Below are positions 1 through 12,600 of a stretch of 64,000 bases of DNA, in pieces. The position numbers were made by a program, and so were the translations under genes. How positions within the stretch are numbered: position 1 is the stretch's first letter; the number at the start of each line of letters is the position of its first letter. Under the pieces are notes generated by a model. The model was not told where the DNA came from, did not search any database, and saw nothing but the letters and a program-made list of their open reading frames with translations. Location: positions 310,001-374,000 of the forward strand of contig BLZA01000010.1 in NCBI GenBank assembly GCA_013423385.1, written 5' to 3'. Source of the stretch: Naganishia liquefaciens (lineage: Eukaryota > Basidiomycota > Tremellomycetes > Filobasidiales > Filobasidiaceae).

Positions 1-843
1 CTTCTCGAGTCGACTGATACCAAACATTGAGATAGAAGGAGGGCGGCCCTAACTCACGCCCAGAGGTTACCTAACCAGGAGACAAAGCCGCAGTCCAAGA
101 AAGGCGCATTTGCGTGGAGTCCGTGATCAAGATATCCCCGCCGCCGAGCTCGAGCATCTATCGCGTCACATCATAGCTTTCTTGTCATCCAGCCGTCGAC
201 TCAAATCCGGTCAAAATAGCTTCCTATCCAGCCACAGTGTTCCTCTCGGTCCGCTTGCTACGAATCTCTGGTTTACATCGCTACTTTCGGCCTGCATCCC
301 TCTGAAAAGATAGTACAAACTTTGGGCAACCGCGGTCAAAGGGAGCTCGTGAATCAATCCGTGAGTCCACCTTTTCCAGCTCTAATGCTCCGCCCTTGGG
401 CCCGCGCGGCGGACTTCCTGCCTCATTGAACATCTCCCTGGAAATTCTTGGGCTGTTACAAGTCTCTCTTCCCGGGGATAAACCGTAGCTGTCAGCAAGG
501 AAGCCAGGAAACTGTCGAAATCAGCATAATTCCACGGGCGCGCGCGGCGGCGAAACTCGAATGCGACAGACGAAACGAACGCTCGAGCGCCCACTTTCGC
601 GTCGTCTTTCCTTTCCTGTCTTTGCTGTGTTGTTCCTGGCAGTCCGGCTGATATCCTTTTCCACATCCAACGCTCCTTTTGACAACTCATTCAGCCAAAA
701 ACGGGATCTGCACAAGTTTTCCCTTTTCCCGGACAGCTGCAGAAACAGGCAAAAGTATCTCTAAATCCGGATATCGTTCCCGATCACATTTCTACGCCGG
801 CGGCGGTCTTTGAATTAATCCCACTGACTTTGGGCCTGCCCCA
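1..843. other. Region upstream of SNT2, no gene seen
   Basis: No open frame here looks like protein and no RNA gene was recognised. The stretch is rich in C/T tracts close to position 600-720 and probably holds the promoter and 5' leader of the SNT2-like gene that begins at 844. A 3' end of a gene lying outside the window cannot be excluded. Confidence 0.4.
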
Positions 844-3800
844 ATGCCTATTCCTAATGGCCTGCCTACCCATAGGCTTCCCAATGGGGATGTGGTGACT
901 TTCAACGGTAAGTCGGAAATCTCAAGTATGGGGGAAACTGTCCCGCTGCAAATCCGCCGATATAGCTGGAATCGCTGCGCCGCCTCCAAGCCGGCCGGCG
1001 GGCAAACACCAAATGTCGTGAAGTTATAGCCGGCCTGTTTTCGCTTCAACGTCTTTCACCTTGCTGATCAGCATTGCGTTGACTCGTTTCATAGATCATG
1101 TGTATTTTGCCCCTCCTTGGAACGAAAGAGATGGTACGTTTCACACTTTCTCCACTGGCTGTTTCGCGTCCCACGCGATCTCGTCAAAATGCCTTTTTGG
1201 AAGACTTTCTTCTGAGAACCCCAGATTGACTTGTCGAGTTATTGCAAGCTCTCTGACTGACTGGAATAAATCCTTTCCCGCCCCAATTGCCATGATTTTC
1301 CCTTCAATCCCGCCTTTGCCACTGTTCGCGTGAACTATATAGGAACCCCATACACCGTGGCGCGAATCATCGAGTTCCTTCCTCCCTCGGCAGCCAAACG
1401 GAGTTATCTGTCGAAAAGGAAAGAGTCCAAGGAACCGCATGTCAGATTGGCGTTATTTTACAGGCCGACAGAGGTAAGACGTCTCGGATGGAGTCGTCTG
1501 AGGGGCGATCTCATTTGCTGATCACGCCTTCATGCCTTCGTCATCCTCATTCGAAAATTCTTCAATTGATGATCTCTGCTTGCACAGATCTCTGGAAGAC
1601 CGGCCAACGATCATCGACTTCTAATGGCCGCAATTCATTCCGAAGTCCATCCCATCTCCTGGCTTCGAGGCAAATGCTACGTTCGCCATCGAGAAAAAAT
1701 CGAATATATGAATGAATGGAAAAAATTGCCAGATCACTTCCATTACACCAAGTTCTTCGACCCATACCTGAAGAAAGAATACGAGATGATTCGAACTTCT
1801 GCTGTCAACAACGGTTAGTACTAATTGGCTACTGCGAGTCGGATATACTATCAAAGTATGCAAACGCTTCTCACTGAGTATTGACCTTGTTTGCATCTCA
1901 CCCAGTTCCGGAGCGCATCAAGCGAGTACTGACCAAACGCTACGAGTTCTTGGTCACTGAAAAGGAGATGGTGCCTGATCTGACGGACGGCTTCCGAACT
2001 TGTCATACCTGTGAAGCCTGGGCGTCTCCCCAGAATAGTGTCAAGTGCGAGTAAGTTCCACGTTGTGGGGTCGTTGTTTGGGCTGAGCTGAACCTGGGAT
2101 CAGATCTTGCAAATTCTTCTACCACATGGACTGCGTTTCGCCTCCGCTGCAAGCAAAACCCGCTAAAGGCTACAGCTGGATGTGTTCACCATGCAATCGA
2201 GCGCGTTTGCTGAACCTTCCATTGCCCGCCGTGAATTCATCCGCCGGCCGGCCTAAAGGAAGCAAGAACAAGGACATCAATCCTTTGCGAATCGACTATG
2301 ACAAGCCAGATGCCAATTTCCGAGGCTGGAACTTTCGTTACTTTGGGTACCTAAGATCGCTCATGGTGAATAATTTCAAAAGCTAAAAGGGAACTGCGCC
2401 ATTACAGCCAATATACCGTAGCCGAAGACACGCTGGGTAAGTGAGCGGATTTGAAAAGGTCCGCTCAAACCCTAATATGTGAAAACATTATGCCTTTCTA
2501 GATCCCGATGACCCTATCTTTCCCAGAAATCTCACGAGAGTTGGAAGTCGGTATCAGGCAGTCGTACCGGCATGGGAAGAACAGCAGGCTTTGGAAGTCG
2601 AGCGAGCGAAGGATTTGCGTGGATCGGCGGACCGTGAGCGTTCCATGAAGTCGCTCAGACAGAAGATTTGGCTAAATCCTTCTTCAATGGTAGTCCCAAT
2701 TCGAGGTCATGACTATGGCGATATCGCAATCGGCCGCATTCCCACGATCATCATCAGGTCAAAGCCAAATCCGAATCGTGAGTTGATTAACTTACCCTCA
2801 CTCAACTCTGAACATACCCATGCTGTTCGAACATAGTCACTCCGTTTATGACGGACGTCCGCCAACTGAAGCTACCAGTACCGATATACAGCTCAGAAGC
2901 ATACGAAAAGGCTCTGATGCTCTTGATGAGTCGTGGACCGAAGCAGGCGCTCAACATTCTAGCCCAAGCCAAGTTTGCGGATTACTACAAGCCACTCAAA
3001 ATGGTCAGTCTCTATAAACTTCTGAAATCCAAGCCAATCTAACATCTCGATCCTAGTTCACCGGCGATGATTTGAAGATCTTTGAGGCTCAAGTCGCCAA
3101 ATTTGGTTCGCTTGAAGCCCACTCCACTGCGAAGGCTTTGAAGAAGAACGTGTGGGAGGTTGTCCGGTTTTACTATGTTTGGCGTAATGAGTTGCTAGGC
3201 CAGCAGCATGCTGCCGAAAGGGCAGCACAGGATCACCAGACAGGGGCGGTCAAGGCAGTGAAAGCCATCAAAGCAAAAGTCTCTACTAAACATCAGAAAG
3301 CCACGACAGCGCTTCCCACAGGTACTTCCGTTGTTATGGGTCATTTCCAAAGAGAGTCATCTTCAGACTCCGACGCCGAGGGTTCTGTATGGGAGGCAGA
3401 CGAGCTACGAGCTGTGAAACCATCCTGTGCCATATGCGGGAACAAGAAGGTCGAGAGCTGGTGGAAAGCGCCGCGGTCCCAAAGCGGCCCCTACCTCTGC
3501 AACTGGTGCGGGTAAGTTCATGGCTAAGCCGTCAAGGACTATAGTAGGCATTGGTATAACATCCTTCCGGTCAGGCTGTCGTTTCGTAAATACGGGGTTG
3601 CCATTCCTTACAAAGGCACACTGGATGAAACGCCTCGAAGGGCTGACAAGCGAGACGCCACTCCTATTGACGGCCCAGTGAACAAAAAGCTAAAAGTCAG
3701 TCCGCTATCGGCGTACATAAAGTCTCTGCTCCAAAAACTCATCAACTACTCGCAGATCGCGGCAGCTCCCGTGTCAGCAGCAAAGTCGTTGACCCCGCCT

Positions 3801-5154
3801 CCACCACCGCCGCCGCCGCCGCCGAAACTGGCTCCGTGTTGCCTGTGTCTAAAGATCGAGCCCAAGCTGATAGCGAGGTGCAAGAATTGTACATTCGCCA
3901 TCCACCCTGGTGAGTAGCACCCAAACCTTCTAGTCTAGATCCTGACTGATTGATGGACCATAGGCTGCTATGGCATTCCTTCTGCAGACGTGAAAGCGGA
4001 CTGGCTTTGCGAGCCTTGCAGCAATGAGAAAAATCTAGATGCATCCCTGGTGCGTGTAACCATTCGCAGGTACGCCGCGAATGCTTAACATGAATTCCTT
4101 AGGACATCTCGTGCGTCCTATGTCCCAAAAGCCTACCGAAACTTGTTCGACCTTTCAAGAAACCACCGAAAGTGATGCCCGACTTCGACTTTCTCCAGGC
4201 CCTCAAGATCACAGAAGGCTACAAATGGGCGCATATACTGTGCTCCGTGTTTGTTCCCGACATCACCTATGCAGACGCTACCAGGCTCAAGGTCGCCGAG
4301 GGCATCATGTCTATGTCACAACGAGGTCGCTTTTTAGGCGTACGCCATTTCTGACGTGGCATCCTGACGCTTGCAGTTGACGAAATCATCTTGTTGCAGG
4401 ACTGCTTGATATGCCGCAGGAGGGGAGATGGAGCTGTCATTAGTTGCGGCGACTGCGATAAAGCTTTCCACCCGGCTTGCGGTTGGCTATCAGGGTATAA
4501 GTTCGGGTTTGAGCTCTTGCCTGTGCCGGTAGGTGTTTTGATTTTGATCTCCGTATCATAACGCCTATTTCTTCCGACCTACAGGTAAAACCGACGAAGA
4601 AGGACTTTCCTACCGCCGTCATCTCGAAAGATGGCTTGCTTTTGACCATGAGCGCCCGATGTTGGTGCAATGAGCATATACCTCAACTCCCTCGCAAGGT
4701 TCTTGACATGCAAGATCATGTTACGGAGTGGAACCAAGTATGTCATGCTCTAGCCTGCTGAGAAGGCCTTGCTGATTCTGGCGCACAGAGTGCCCTGCAA
4801 AAATATGTGACTACTTATCGCGCTTCCCCAAGTTCACTCGAAAGCTTTGGGCTACTGCGGAAAGCTCAGCGCATCGAAGAATATCTCTCAATTCCTCCAA
4901 GCGCGGCATCGGGAACCCCAAAACCTGTTCCGAATTTCGATTCAGAAAGCAAGTGTCAATGCGCAGCTTGCGGTATCACGGTATCTCCAGTATGGCACGA
5001 ATTTTCGGCAAGCAAGATGAAGGAGGTTTTGGGCCGAGACTCTGTCCCGGCAGCTCCGCTGGCATCCCCACACGGTGCTCCGGAAAAGATTTGTCATCAA
5101 TGCCATTTCAAACTCAAGGACAACAAAGAGGACATCAAGATCAGCGTGTTGTAA
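844..5154 (+). CDS. SNT2: SNT2-like BAH/PHD/ELM2/SANT chromatin protein
   Basis: Seventeen exons can be joined in phase into about 1,012 residues: 844-907, 1095-1133, 1343-1473, 1588-1813, 1906-2050, 2104-2346, 2390-2436, 2502-2777, 2837-3003, 3057-3511, 3575-3695, 3756-3909, 3964-4049, 4103-4339, 4400-4528, 4585-4737, 4789-5154. In order the protein shows a BAH domain (residues about 25-150), a PHD finger (CHTCEAW...CESCKFFYHMDC, about 190-240), an ELM2-like stretch, a SANT domain (around 450-500, FEAQVAKFGS), a GATA-like finger (CAIC...CNWC), a proline run, then a PHD plus extended PHD with CLIC and CGDC pairs. This order is that of yeast Snt2, which works with the Rpd3 deacetylase and Ecm5 in stress-related chromatin control. 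Nuclear. The start is the first ATG that leads into the BAH exon chain. The last exon carries a further CAAC...CHQC zinc-binding pair. Confidence 0.85.
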
Positions 5155-5425
5155 TCTCCTTGACCGCGGCGGGATATTGATCTTGTATTGAGGCTCAAGT
5201 ATGGACGTTCGCAAGCAAGGCCAGCGCCCAATACCAGAAGTGATAGCATACGTTGTAACAAAGACAAGCCTGAGGCGAGTCTGCTATTGTTGAAGGCTTA
5301 TTCATGTCGCAGACTAGGCTCCGAGCGATTCAACAGGTATTCCGTAACAACTATGGGTAATCGCATCATACACCAGCAGGATCTATACCTGAATGGCTCG
5401 ACAATTAGCGACGAGACTACGGTGA

Positions 5426-8400
5426 TCATCTGAACGTACCTCTTCCATCGGCGACTTCCAACAAGGTCGTCCAACCTGAAATCTGAGGAGCCTCGGCTGT
5501 ACCCATTCGAACACCCAGCTGCTCTGCTTCTTTCGCCAGGGCCATTATGTCGGCGGTCATTTGCTGTTTGAAGCGCTGTTCCTCTTCCTCTACGGATGGT
5601 CCTGCATTTGCCGTTGATCCGAACAAGGAGAATCCAGTCTTCTTGCCCTTACGGTGCCGTCGCAAGAGATCCTCCGTTTTTCGAACCGAAACAAGGATCG
5701 AAGTGTAACTAGTAGCGTCGCAGAAGTGTGGGTTAGGGCGAGAGCGAGGGGCAAATGGGAGATCTCTTTACCTGGCAACTACTTCGGAAACAATGCTTTC
5801 ACTCCAAACTTGCTTGCAATCCTCGCTCAGGCCGTCACCTGGTCCATTTGGCGCAAAGTAATCTTTGAGGGGCTTCAGTATCCCGCTGACGAAGTGGCTG
5901 GGTTCAGGGTCCTTTTGTGAAGATGCAGACGTGGTTGCACGAAGCTGCGAAGCGACTGAGCGGATGAGTTTGAGAGGATCAGTACATCGACGGATCAGAA
6001 TCTGCTGAATCTGAGTAGCCGGTGACTCGGACATCGTAGCCAATTCAGCCAGTGAGTGTTGCATGGCAGCTTTATCGCGAAGGCAACGTAAGCAGGAGGC
6101 CGATCCCTGATTCCCTCAGCCTCACTGACCATTGACTTGAGAAAGATCGCTCGCGTCCAAATAAGTCTCTAATTCTGGCGTAACATCGGTTGTCCAGAAG
6201 TCTCCCACGTGCTTCCGAATTTGATTGAGATCAGACACGACCATCGAAGATATCTTGAGAAGATTGTCCTCCGCAACAGCAGCAGCGGAGTCCGAAGGTG
6301 GGTTCCCCTGGGGCACCACCATACTGCCTCCTGGCTGCGGCGTAGTGGATCTGGATATTGTCATCGACTGACGCGGCGCGGATGTCGCGCTTGTGTTGCT
6401 CGCAAGCGTCTGGAGCACGTCTTCAGCCCAAGGTCGGAGAAAGGTGTGTGCGCTTACAGCTGACGAGGAATTGTATAGCGCTGGTACGCTCTTTTCCAGC
6501 CATGTGCGGTATCGACTTAGGATCTACAGCCGTCAAGCGTGTCAACATACAAATCCTCGGAATCGCAAAATGATTTCTCACTTGTAAAGTCAGCCTCAAA
6601 AACCGGTGTCCGAGCTCAGGTATATAGGTCGTTGGCGCCCAGCATGCTTGCACAGCTGTGATGACAGCCGCACTTTGAGGCAATGTAAAGCTGACCGTGG
6701 TTCCCGCTACGAAAGTGAACTCCATTAGGTTGAGCTCCCATTTATTGAGGGGCACTGACCCTTAGCCGTGATGATCCCCTTGCTCAGCGCGTCTTCCAGA
6801 GCAACCACAATCTCTTTCCACCGAAGCTGGAAGTAGATAGGCAACTGCCAACGTTTCTCGAAAGTTCGATATGTTTCGGATGACCGTATGAGCGCGACGG
6901 AGCGTATTGACCCGGAGCGTAGCTCTAGTTGGCTAAGAAAATGGTGCGTTATGGTATAATTCTGTGTCGCGCCGGTGTAGATCAGCCCGCAAATTTCGAC
7001 TCCGTTTCTCGGGCAATAGACTGACCTGATGCAGCTCCGCAACTCGACCGGCGGCAAAGACAGCGTTTCCAATCTCTGATAATATTCTTTGCCCTATTTC
7101 TACCCAAATGACTCTGCCCATAAACTCAAAGTCGTCCGAGGCCTCCTTCAAGCTGAGATCCTTCAGCTTAGGCGGGTCGCCTGCTTCACCCGCCGATGTC
7201 GCAGATCCAGCAGATTCTACTACTTCCGAAGGAAGAGCGAAGTCGGATTTGCCATATCGCGACATCTTCGTACGTTGACGGAGTATATTGGCAGCATCGA
7301 TTACGGGACGCAAATCGTGTTCGATATAGCGCAACAGTCCATTGTATATCGCTCCGAGATTTCCGCCAGGGCCGGTTTCCGGTAAGTAGCTGATTTCGGA
7401 AATCTCGGGAACTCGTGAATCGTCTACATCCAAGGAGGGTTGGAGGGATGTTTCTGTTGCGGCTGTGCTATCATTGTTGTGCAATGATAAGGTGCTCTCG
7501 AAAACGTTGAAGTCCTCATTTGGCACGCTTCGCACAGCACCTTCGCCGGTGGTCCTGGCTCCATCTTCGCCAAAATTCGGGGTGTGAGGCGTCTTGATGG
7601 ATGTCGTGGGAGATAGGGTGTTTGTTGAGTTCTTCATCGATAACAGAAAAGGAGTTGCTGGGGCGAGTTCTTGGTGTCGATCCACCGTAAGTGCTCTAGA
7701 AGTGATGAGCTGAACTCGTCTGGCCATAAGTCTCTATTCGAGCTACACCGTATTCCTATGCGAGATTGACTTACCTCGTGAGCTTCACGCTTGACGAACT
7801 GGCGCAAAACCTCTTCAGCCTCTCGCCACCCGCCTATAGTCTCGTATATTTCCAGACAGTCCATCAGCTGAGTTTTGATGTCTCCGACTGGAATCTGGTC
7901 CCTCTGAAGGCGCTGTTGTTGCTTCCGTCGTGATATATCGGAAAGGGAAGTAATGATGTCGGAAAATAAAGTCGCGAGATGAGCATTCAAGGTCGACTTC
8001 ATGGTTTCGATCCGCTTCGAATTTCATTGTCAGCGTTTTGCAATGTCAGCTGATCGTTGATCAATGAGTCCTTACATTCTCGACGTCGGCTCCTTCCCGT
8101 CCAACAACAACATATGCGCACTGTTCTTTCTTGGCTTTGGCAGTCAGATACACTAGTTGGGTGTACTCGTTCGCTATACGACGGAGCATCTTGACGTCTT
8201 TTTTTGGCAGACCTGGCCCCGCGGATTTAATGTCGTCTGTAGATGATGCAATGCGCACGGAAAGCTTGGGACGAAGAGCAGGAACGGAAGAGTCATTGTT
8301 GTTGGCAGTACCGTTGATAGCGACCTTGTCGGATGAGCGACCCCGACCACGATCATCAGAAGCCGATACTGAGAAACCATCGAATGGATCTGATGGCTCT

Positions 8401-9033
8401 TCGTCGTCGAGATCCTGCACCTCACGGCGTATTCCAAGCAGATTCTCGGTACGCTCCAGAGTTTCGGTGAGGTGTGTCAAGAGATCCAGTACAGACTTTT
8501 CTTCACGCAGCGAGGTACGCTCGGCTAGTAGCCCTTCCAGAGTACTTTGCGTATTCTGGAACGTCGAGCGGATACTCTGGAGTGTGGAAGTGTGGAAGAC
8601 GTACATCAGAATTCGAACCGTCAATCTCGCTTACGGTTTCTCAACGTGAAAAACATACCTCTACCTCAACTTTCAGAACTTGTAGCGGAAGTCTTATCTC
8701 TTCTAGCTGCTCCGCTTCTCCCCTCAGACCCAATCCCAAGCTGATGAATTCCTCATATTCGTCGTTGATGAGCACGCCCAATTCCTCTCGCAATTCGGCC
8801 AAGTATTCCCGAAGTTCCGATCGCAATTCGTCGAGCGGAAGATCTGAGCGAGACAAGAGGAACGCATCGACGTCCCATTCCTTGGATGACCCGGGGTCGA
8901 GAAGTGCTTGAGAGTGCGAAAGCGGAGCGAGGGACGGCAGCTCAACTGCAAGGTCCGTTCCGTGTTCGTTGTCGAGATCCCTAGTGCCCGCTTGACGATC
9001 GTCCTCGCTTGACCATCGCTGGGGCGTAACCAT
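5426..9033 (-). CDS. COG2: Conserved oligomeric Golgi complex subunit 2
   Basis: The N-terminus (DAFLLSRSDLPLDELRSELR, then YLAELREELGVLINDEYEEF) is the COG2 family signature; the COG complex tethers retrograde vesicles at the Golgi. The first six exons read from the minus strand are 9033-8659, 8576-8076, 8014-7775, 7733-7026, 6961-6760 and 6706 to about 6600, joined in phase by GT-AG introns; further exons carry QILSRYRTW..., the ELETYLDAS segment, DPLKLIRSVASQLRA and the basic tail. The protein is helical and soluble, with a Ser/Asp-rich linker near residues 190-230. The C-terminus is uncertain: the frame closes at 5426, but a GTACGT donor just before the stop could extend it. It ends tail to tail with the SNT2-like gene, 270 bp away. 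Confidence 0.85.
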
Positions 9034-9644
9034 CTCCTCTGACTAGATGACCATAATTTGGCCTTCAGAGCCTTTTGGATTGATACGGCTCAGGCAACAA
9101 CGGCAGTTGGGCGCGCGAAGCATATCTCAACAAGCAGCAGCAGCCGAGCAGGGTAAGAGGTGGCTGCGATCGAGCGGCCACGTGGCTTATGTGAGACTTC
9201 GAGATACTGCGCTGGGGCTGTTCACCTTCCTCAATTCCTTCCTAACCCTCAGGCGTTGATGCAGTGCCCTTCCGCTCAGACGGATACCCGCCATGTAAAT
9301 GCAAGGCGAAGGCAAGGCCTGATTGACGGTCAAATGTGTGGGAGGCTAGCCATAGTCTCTCGCCCGATTGAAAAGCACGCGCGCGTTTGTGCCGACGATC
9401 CATATACCTCACTGCTCGATGTGATGGACGATCCGCATAGTATACCTTTTTACAGCTGCAGATACAGCGGTGGAGCCAGTAAGATACAGATAAACGATTG
9501 CCCACGATGCAAACATGGCTTTCCCTTTACATGTGCTTGTCACTGTGACTATCCATTATCCCTTCGACCGCCATGATGAAACAGAGATGATCGATTATTC
9601 CCGCTGACCTAGACGTCCGGAAGACCGGACGAAACATCAATAGA
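9034..9644. other. COG2 promoter and CHD1 3' flank
   Basis: This gap separates the COG2 start from the CHD1 stop; both genes run on the minus strand. Open frames here are short and unlike protein. It must hold the COG2 promoter and the CHD1 polyadenylation region; no clear TATA box was seen. Confidence 0.4.
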
Positions 9645-12600
9645 TCATTCCTCCATCTGATCATCCGTCGTCTCTCCGGCTCGGTGTGTCAATTTGATCT
9701 TCTTCAGCGGATGATGTACGTTGCCGCTATCAGGCTTGTTGGCTTTCTTCCTTGAAGACGAGTTTGTGGACGCCGTAGATTTGCGCTGGGGCACAACTGG
9801 CTGAGTTGTCGCCTGTGAGACGGTAAGAGGAATCAAAAAAACTGTGTCATCTCTCTCTGTGCGACTTACATTAATCATTTTAGCGTGGATTGTTTGCAGC
9901 TTTTGATAGCTGACACCCTCTCTTGGCCAGAAGAAGGTCGCAAAGCTGTCGGAATGGAGCAAAATAAGCTATTGTTCTTGGGTGCAGGTTTCATGAAGAC
10001 TTACACCCATAGATGCTTTCGCCACTTCTCGGGATCCATACCAGCATGCCGTTTGTCGGCGACCACGATGTCGATACGTCGGCCGATAACAGAAAGACAT
10101 TCCTTCAGTACCGCGAGTTTCTCCTCTCGAGGCAAGTCATCTGTTCCCGTCTTCAGGCGTCGCTAATCCGGACGACGATTCAGACCGCCGAAGAGCAAAG
10201 AATGGCAACTACACTCACGAGCTGTTGCTTGACCGGTCTCATTTCCTCCTTGCAGGCGGCTTCATCCATTGATGCGCTGATGCAAGCAATCCCGATATTT
10301 AGTAACGCTCGATTTTTGCAGGACTCTTAGCAACGTACTAGTCGTCTTCAGATTCGCTGTCCGTGAACACCGGGGTGGCGCGACGCTTTCCCTTCTTGTC
10401 CCCGTTGGACGCTGGCGGCGCAGCTTTAAGCGTTTCCGAATGGCTGGCTCTCCCCTTGCCTTTGCCCGGCTTGGCAGGGGCGCCCGTGGAGAGTCCTTGC
10501 TGATCGCGGAGCTGTTGCTCTTGATAAGCCTTCAAGTTTTCCTCGTATTCTTTGATCAATCCGCCTGTTATGCAAAAGATTGAGAACTATACAAATATCA
10601 TAGCCTTGGTTGAGCTTACAAAGGTAATCAGCTCGTCGGACCAAGTGAATTGATGTCGGGATCTTCTTGTCTCCTTCTTCCTTTGTATCTGGCTTGGCTT
10701 CCTCGGGCTCATGCTTCTCTCCTCGGTTTCTCGTGTTTTCCAAGAAGAATTTTCCTTGCATTTCCAATTCGGGGTCCTAGCAAGATAGATGGTCTTGATG
10801 TATGTGCAGACAGAAGGACGTATGAACTTACATTTTGTATAGCTTCCCAGCTGCCGAAACCATGTTTCCATATACCGACAAGGAGTCGAGAATCCTCGAA
10901 TGCTGACCACGGGACGCTCCAGTTCATGGTTGGTTTCATTTCGGCCGGTACCGCCCATTTCAGGGGATTCGGGACTCTGCGCAGATGTTGGTCAACGATA
11001 GCGAGCTCGTGCCATCGATAAGCCGTCGTCTCGGCGTTGATCGAGGAGATATCTCTGAAGCTGACCAAAACAGCCTTTTGACGCATCGCCGAGGTGATCG
11101 TCTCTCCGTTAGCCTGCTTGTTCTTCATGTCCTCCCTATGTCGAGCGATAGCGGCTTCACATATTCTTATCAATTCGTCGCAAGCGGCAAACATTACGTC
11201 GCGATTCTTGTTCTCGAGTTTACCCTCCAGTATCTGCCCACATGGGTTTCAGCTTCATCGTATGTCCTCCCGCATTCTGTCTTACAATGGGATCTGGGCG
11301 GTTCCGGATGCTGCCCCATTTTTGAATGCCTCTGATAAGCGCACGAATGTCTCGTTCTACGTAGAACTTCGTATCAGCTATCTTGCAGAGACACAAGAGC
11401 CTTCAGACTAACCCTTAAGCTCCATAGCCTTCTCCGACATGTTCCGCTTGACCGGGACCGCTTTGGGTTTCTTCAGAGTCGCGGCCTTCATCTCAGGAGA
11501 ACCGCTGCTCGCCTTTGCTTGATTCTTGCTCTTCTTGGGCTTTTTGTCCGAGAGTTCTCCGTCGTCGCCGTTGTCACCATTTTCGCCTTTGCGCTTTGAC
11601 TCCTCGCTCCTCTTCTTCTTCCTTCTTTCGTCGGCTTTTTTCCTGTCCGCTTCTTCCTTCTCTTTCTCTTTCTGGATGGCCTTCTCTCGCTCATCCAGGG
11701 GAATGATTTCATCCCACGATAGATCATTCTTGACGTCCTGGATCGCGGCGAATTGGGCGAGGAAACCTTCTCCACCCAAAGAAGCACCGACTGCCTCCGC
11801 CGTTGCCTCTGTTTCATGGTTCTCAGCTTTGGTGAGGATGTCGTCCAGGTCCATCTGCTCGAGCTTTTGGTTCTGCTGAGTGTCGTCGGTCTTGTACATG
11901 TTCATCGCGCCAAATTTGAGGATAGCGTCGAGTTCGTCTTTGGAGAAGTTCTCGTTGGGCTTGCTAATAGTCGATTGTCCGCCGAGGTGGGCCCCGCTCG
12001 TGTCCATCTGATTGATGATGGCGTACTCGAGAATCATCTTGCGCTTCGCACGTTCCAGGATATCCTCCTCTATCGTCCCCTTTGAAACAAAACGATAGAT
12101 TTTGACATGGTTCTTCTGCCCAATTCGATGGGCCCGTGCCATGGCTTGCAGGTCGTTCTGCGGGTTATAATCAGAGTCAAAAATAATCACTGTATCGGCC
12201 GTTTCGAGGTTGATACCCAGTCCTCCCGCTCGCGTGGATAGCAGGAAGGCGAAGTCGGTTGATCCGGGCGCATTGAAATGTTCGATCGACCTCTTTCTCG
12301 CGTCGGAGCCAATCGTACCGTCTAGCCTTTGATATTGATAGCCCCGATAGTTCATGTAATCCGACATGATGTCGAGTAGACGGACCATTTGGGAGAAGAT
12401 GAGAACCCGATGACCATCGGCCTTGAGACGAGCCAGCAGTTTGTCGAGCAGGACCATTTTTCCGGAACCCATCACGAGGTTCTTGAAAGCTTCCTCTGGG
12501 GTGACATTCCTATTCTCGGCACCCTCGAACAGGAAGGGATGGTTGGCTGCCTTCTTGAGTTCCATCGCCACATTCATGAGGCTGACGTGCTGGGTTCCTC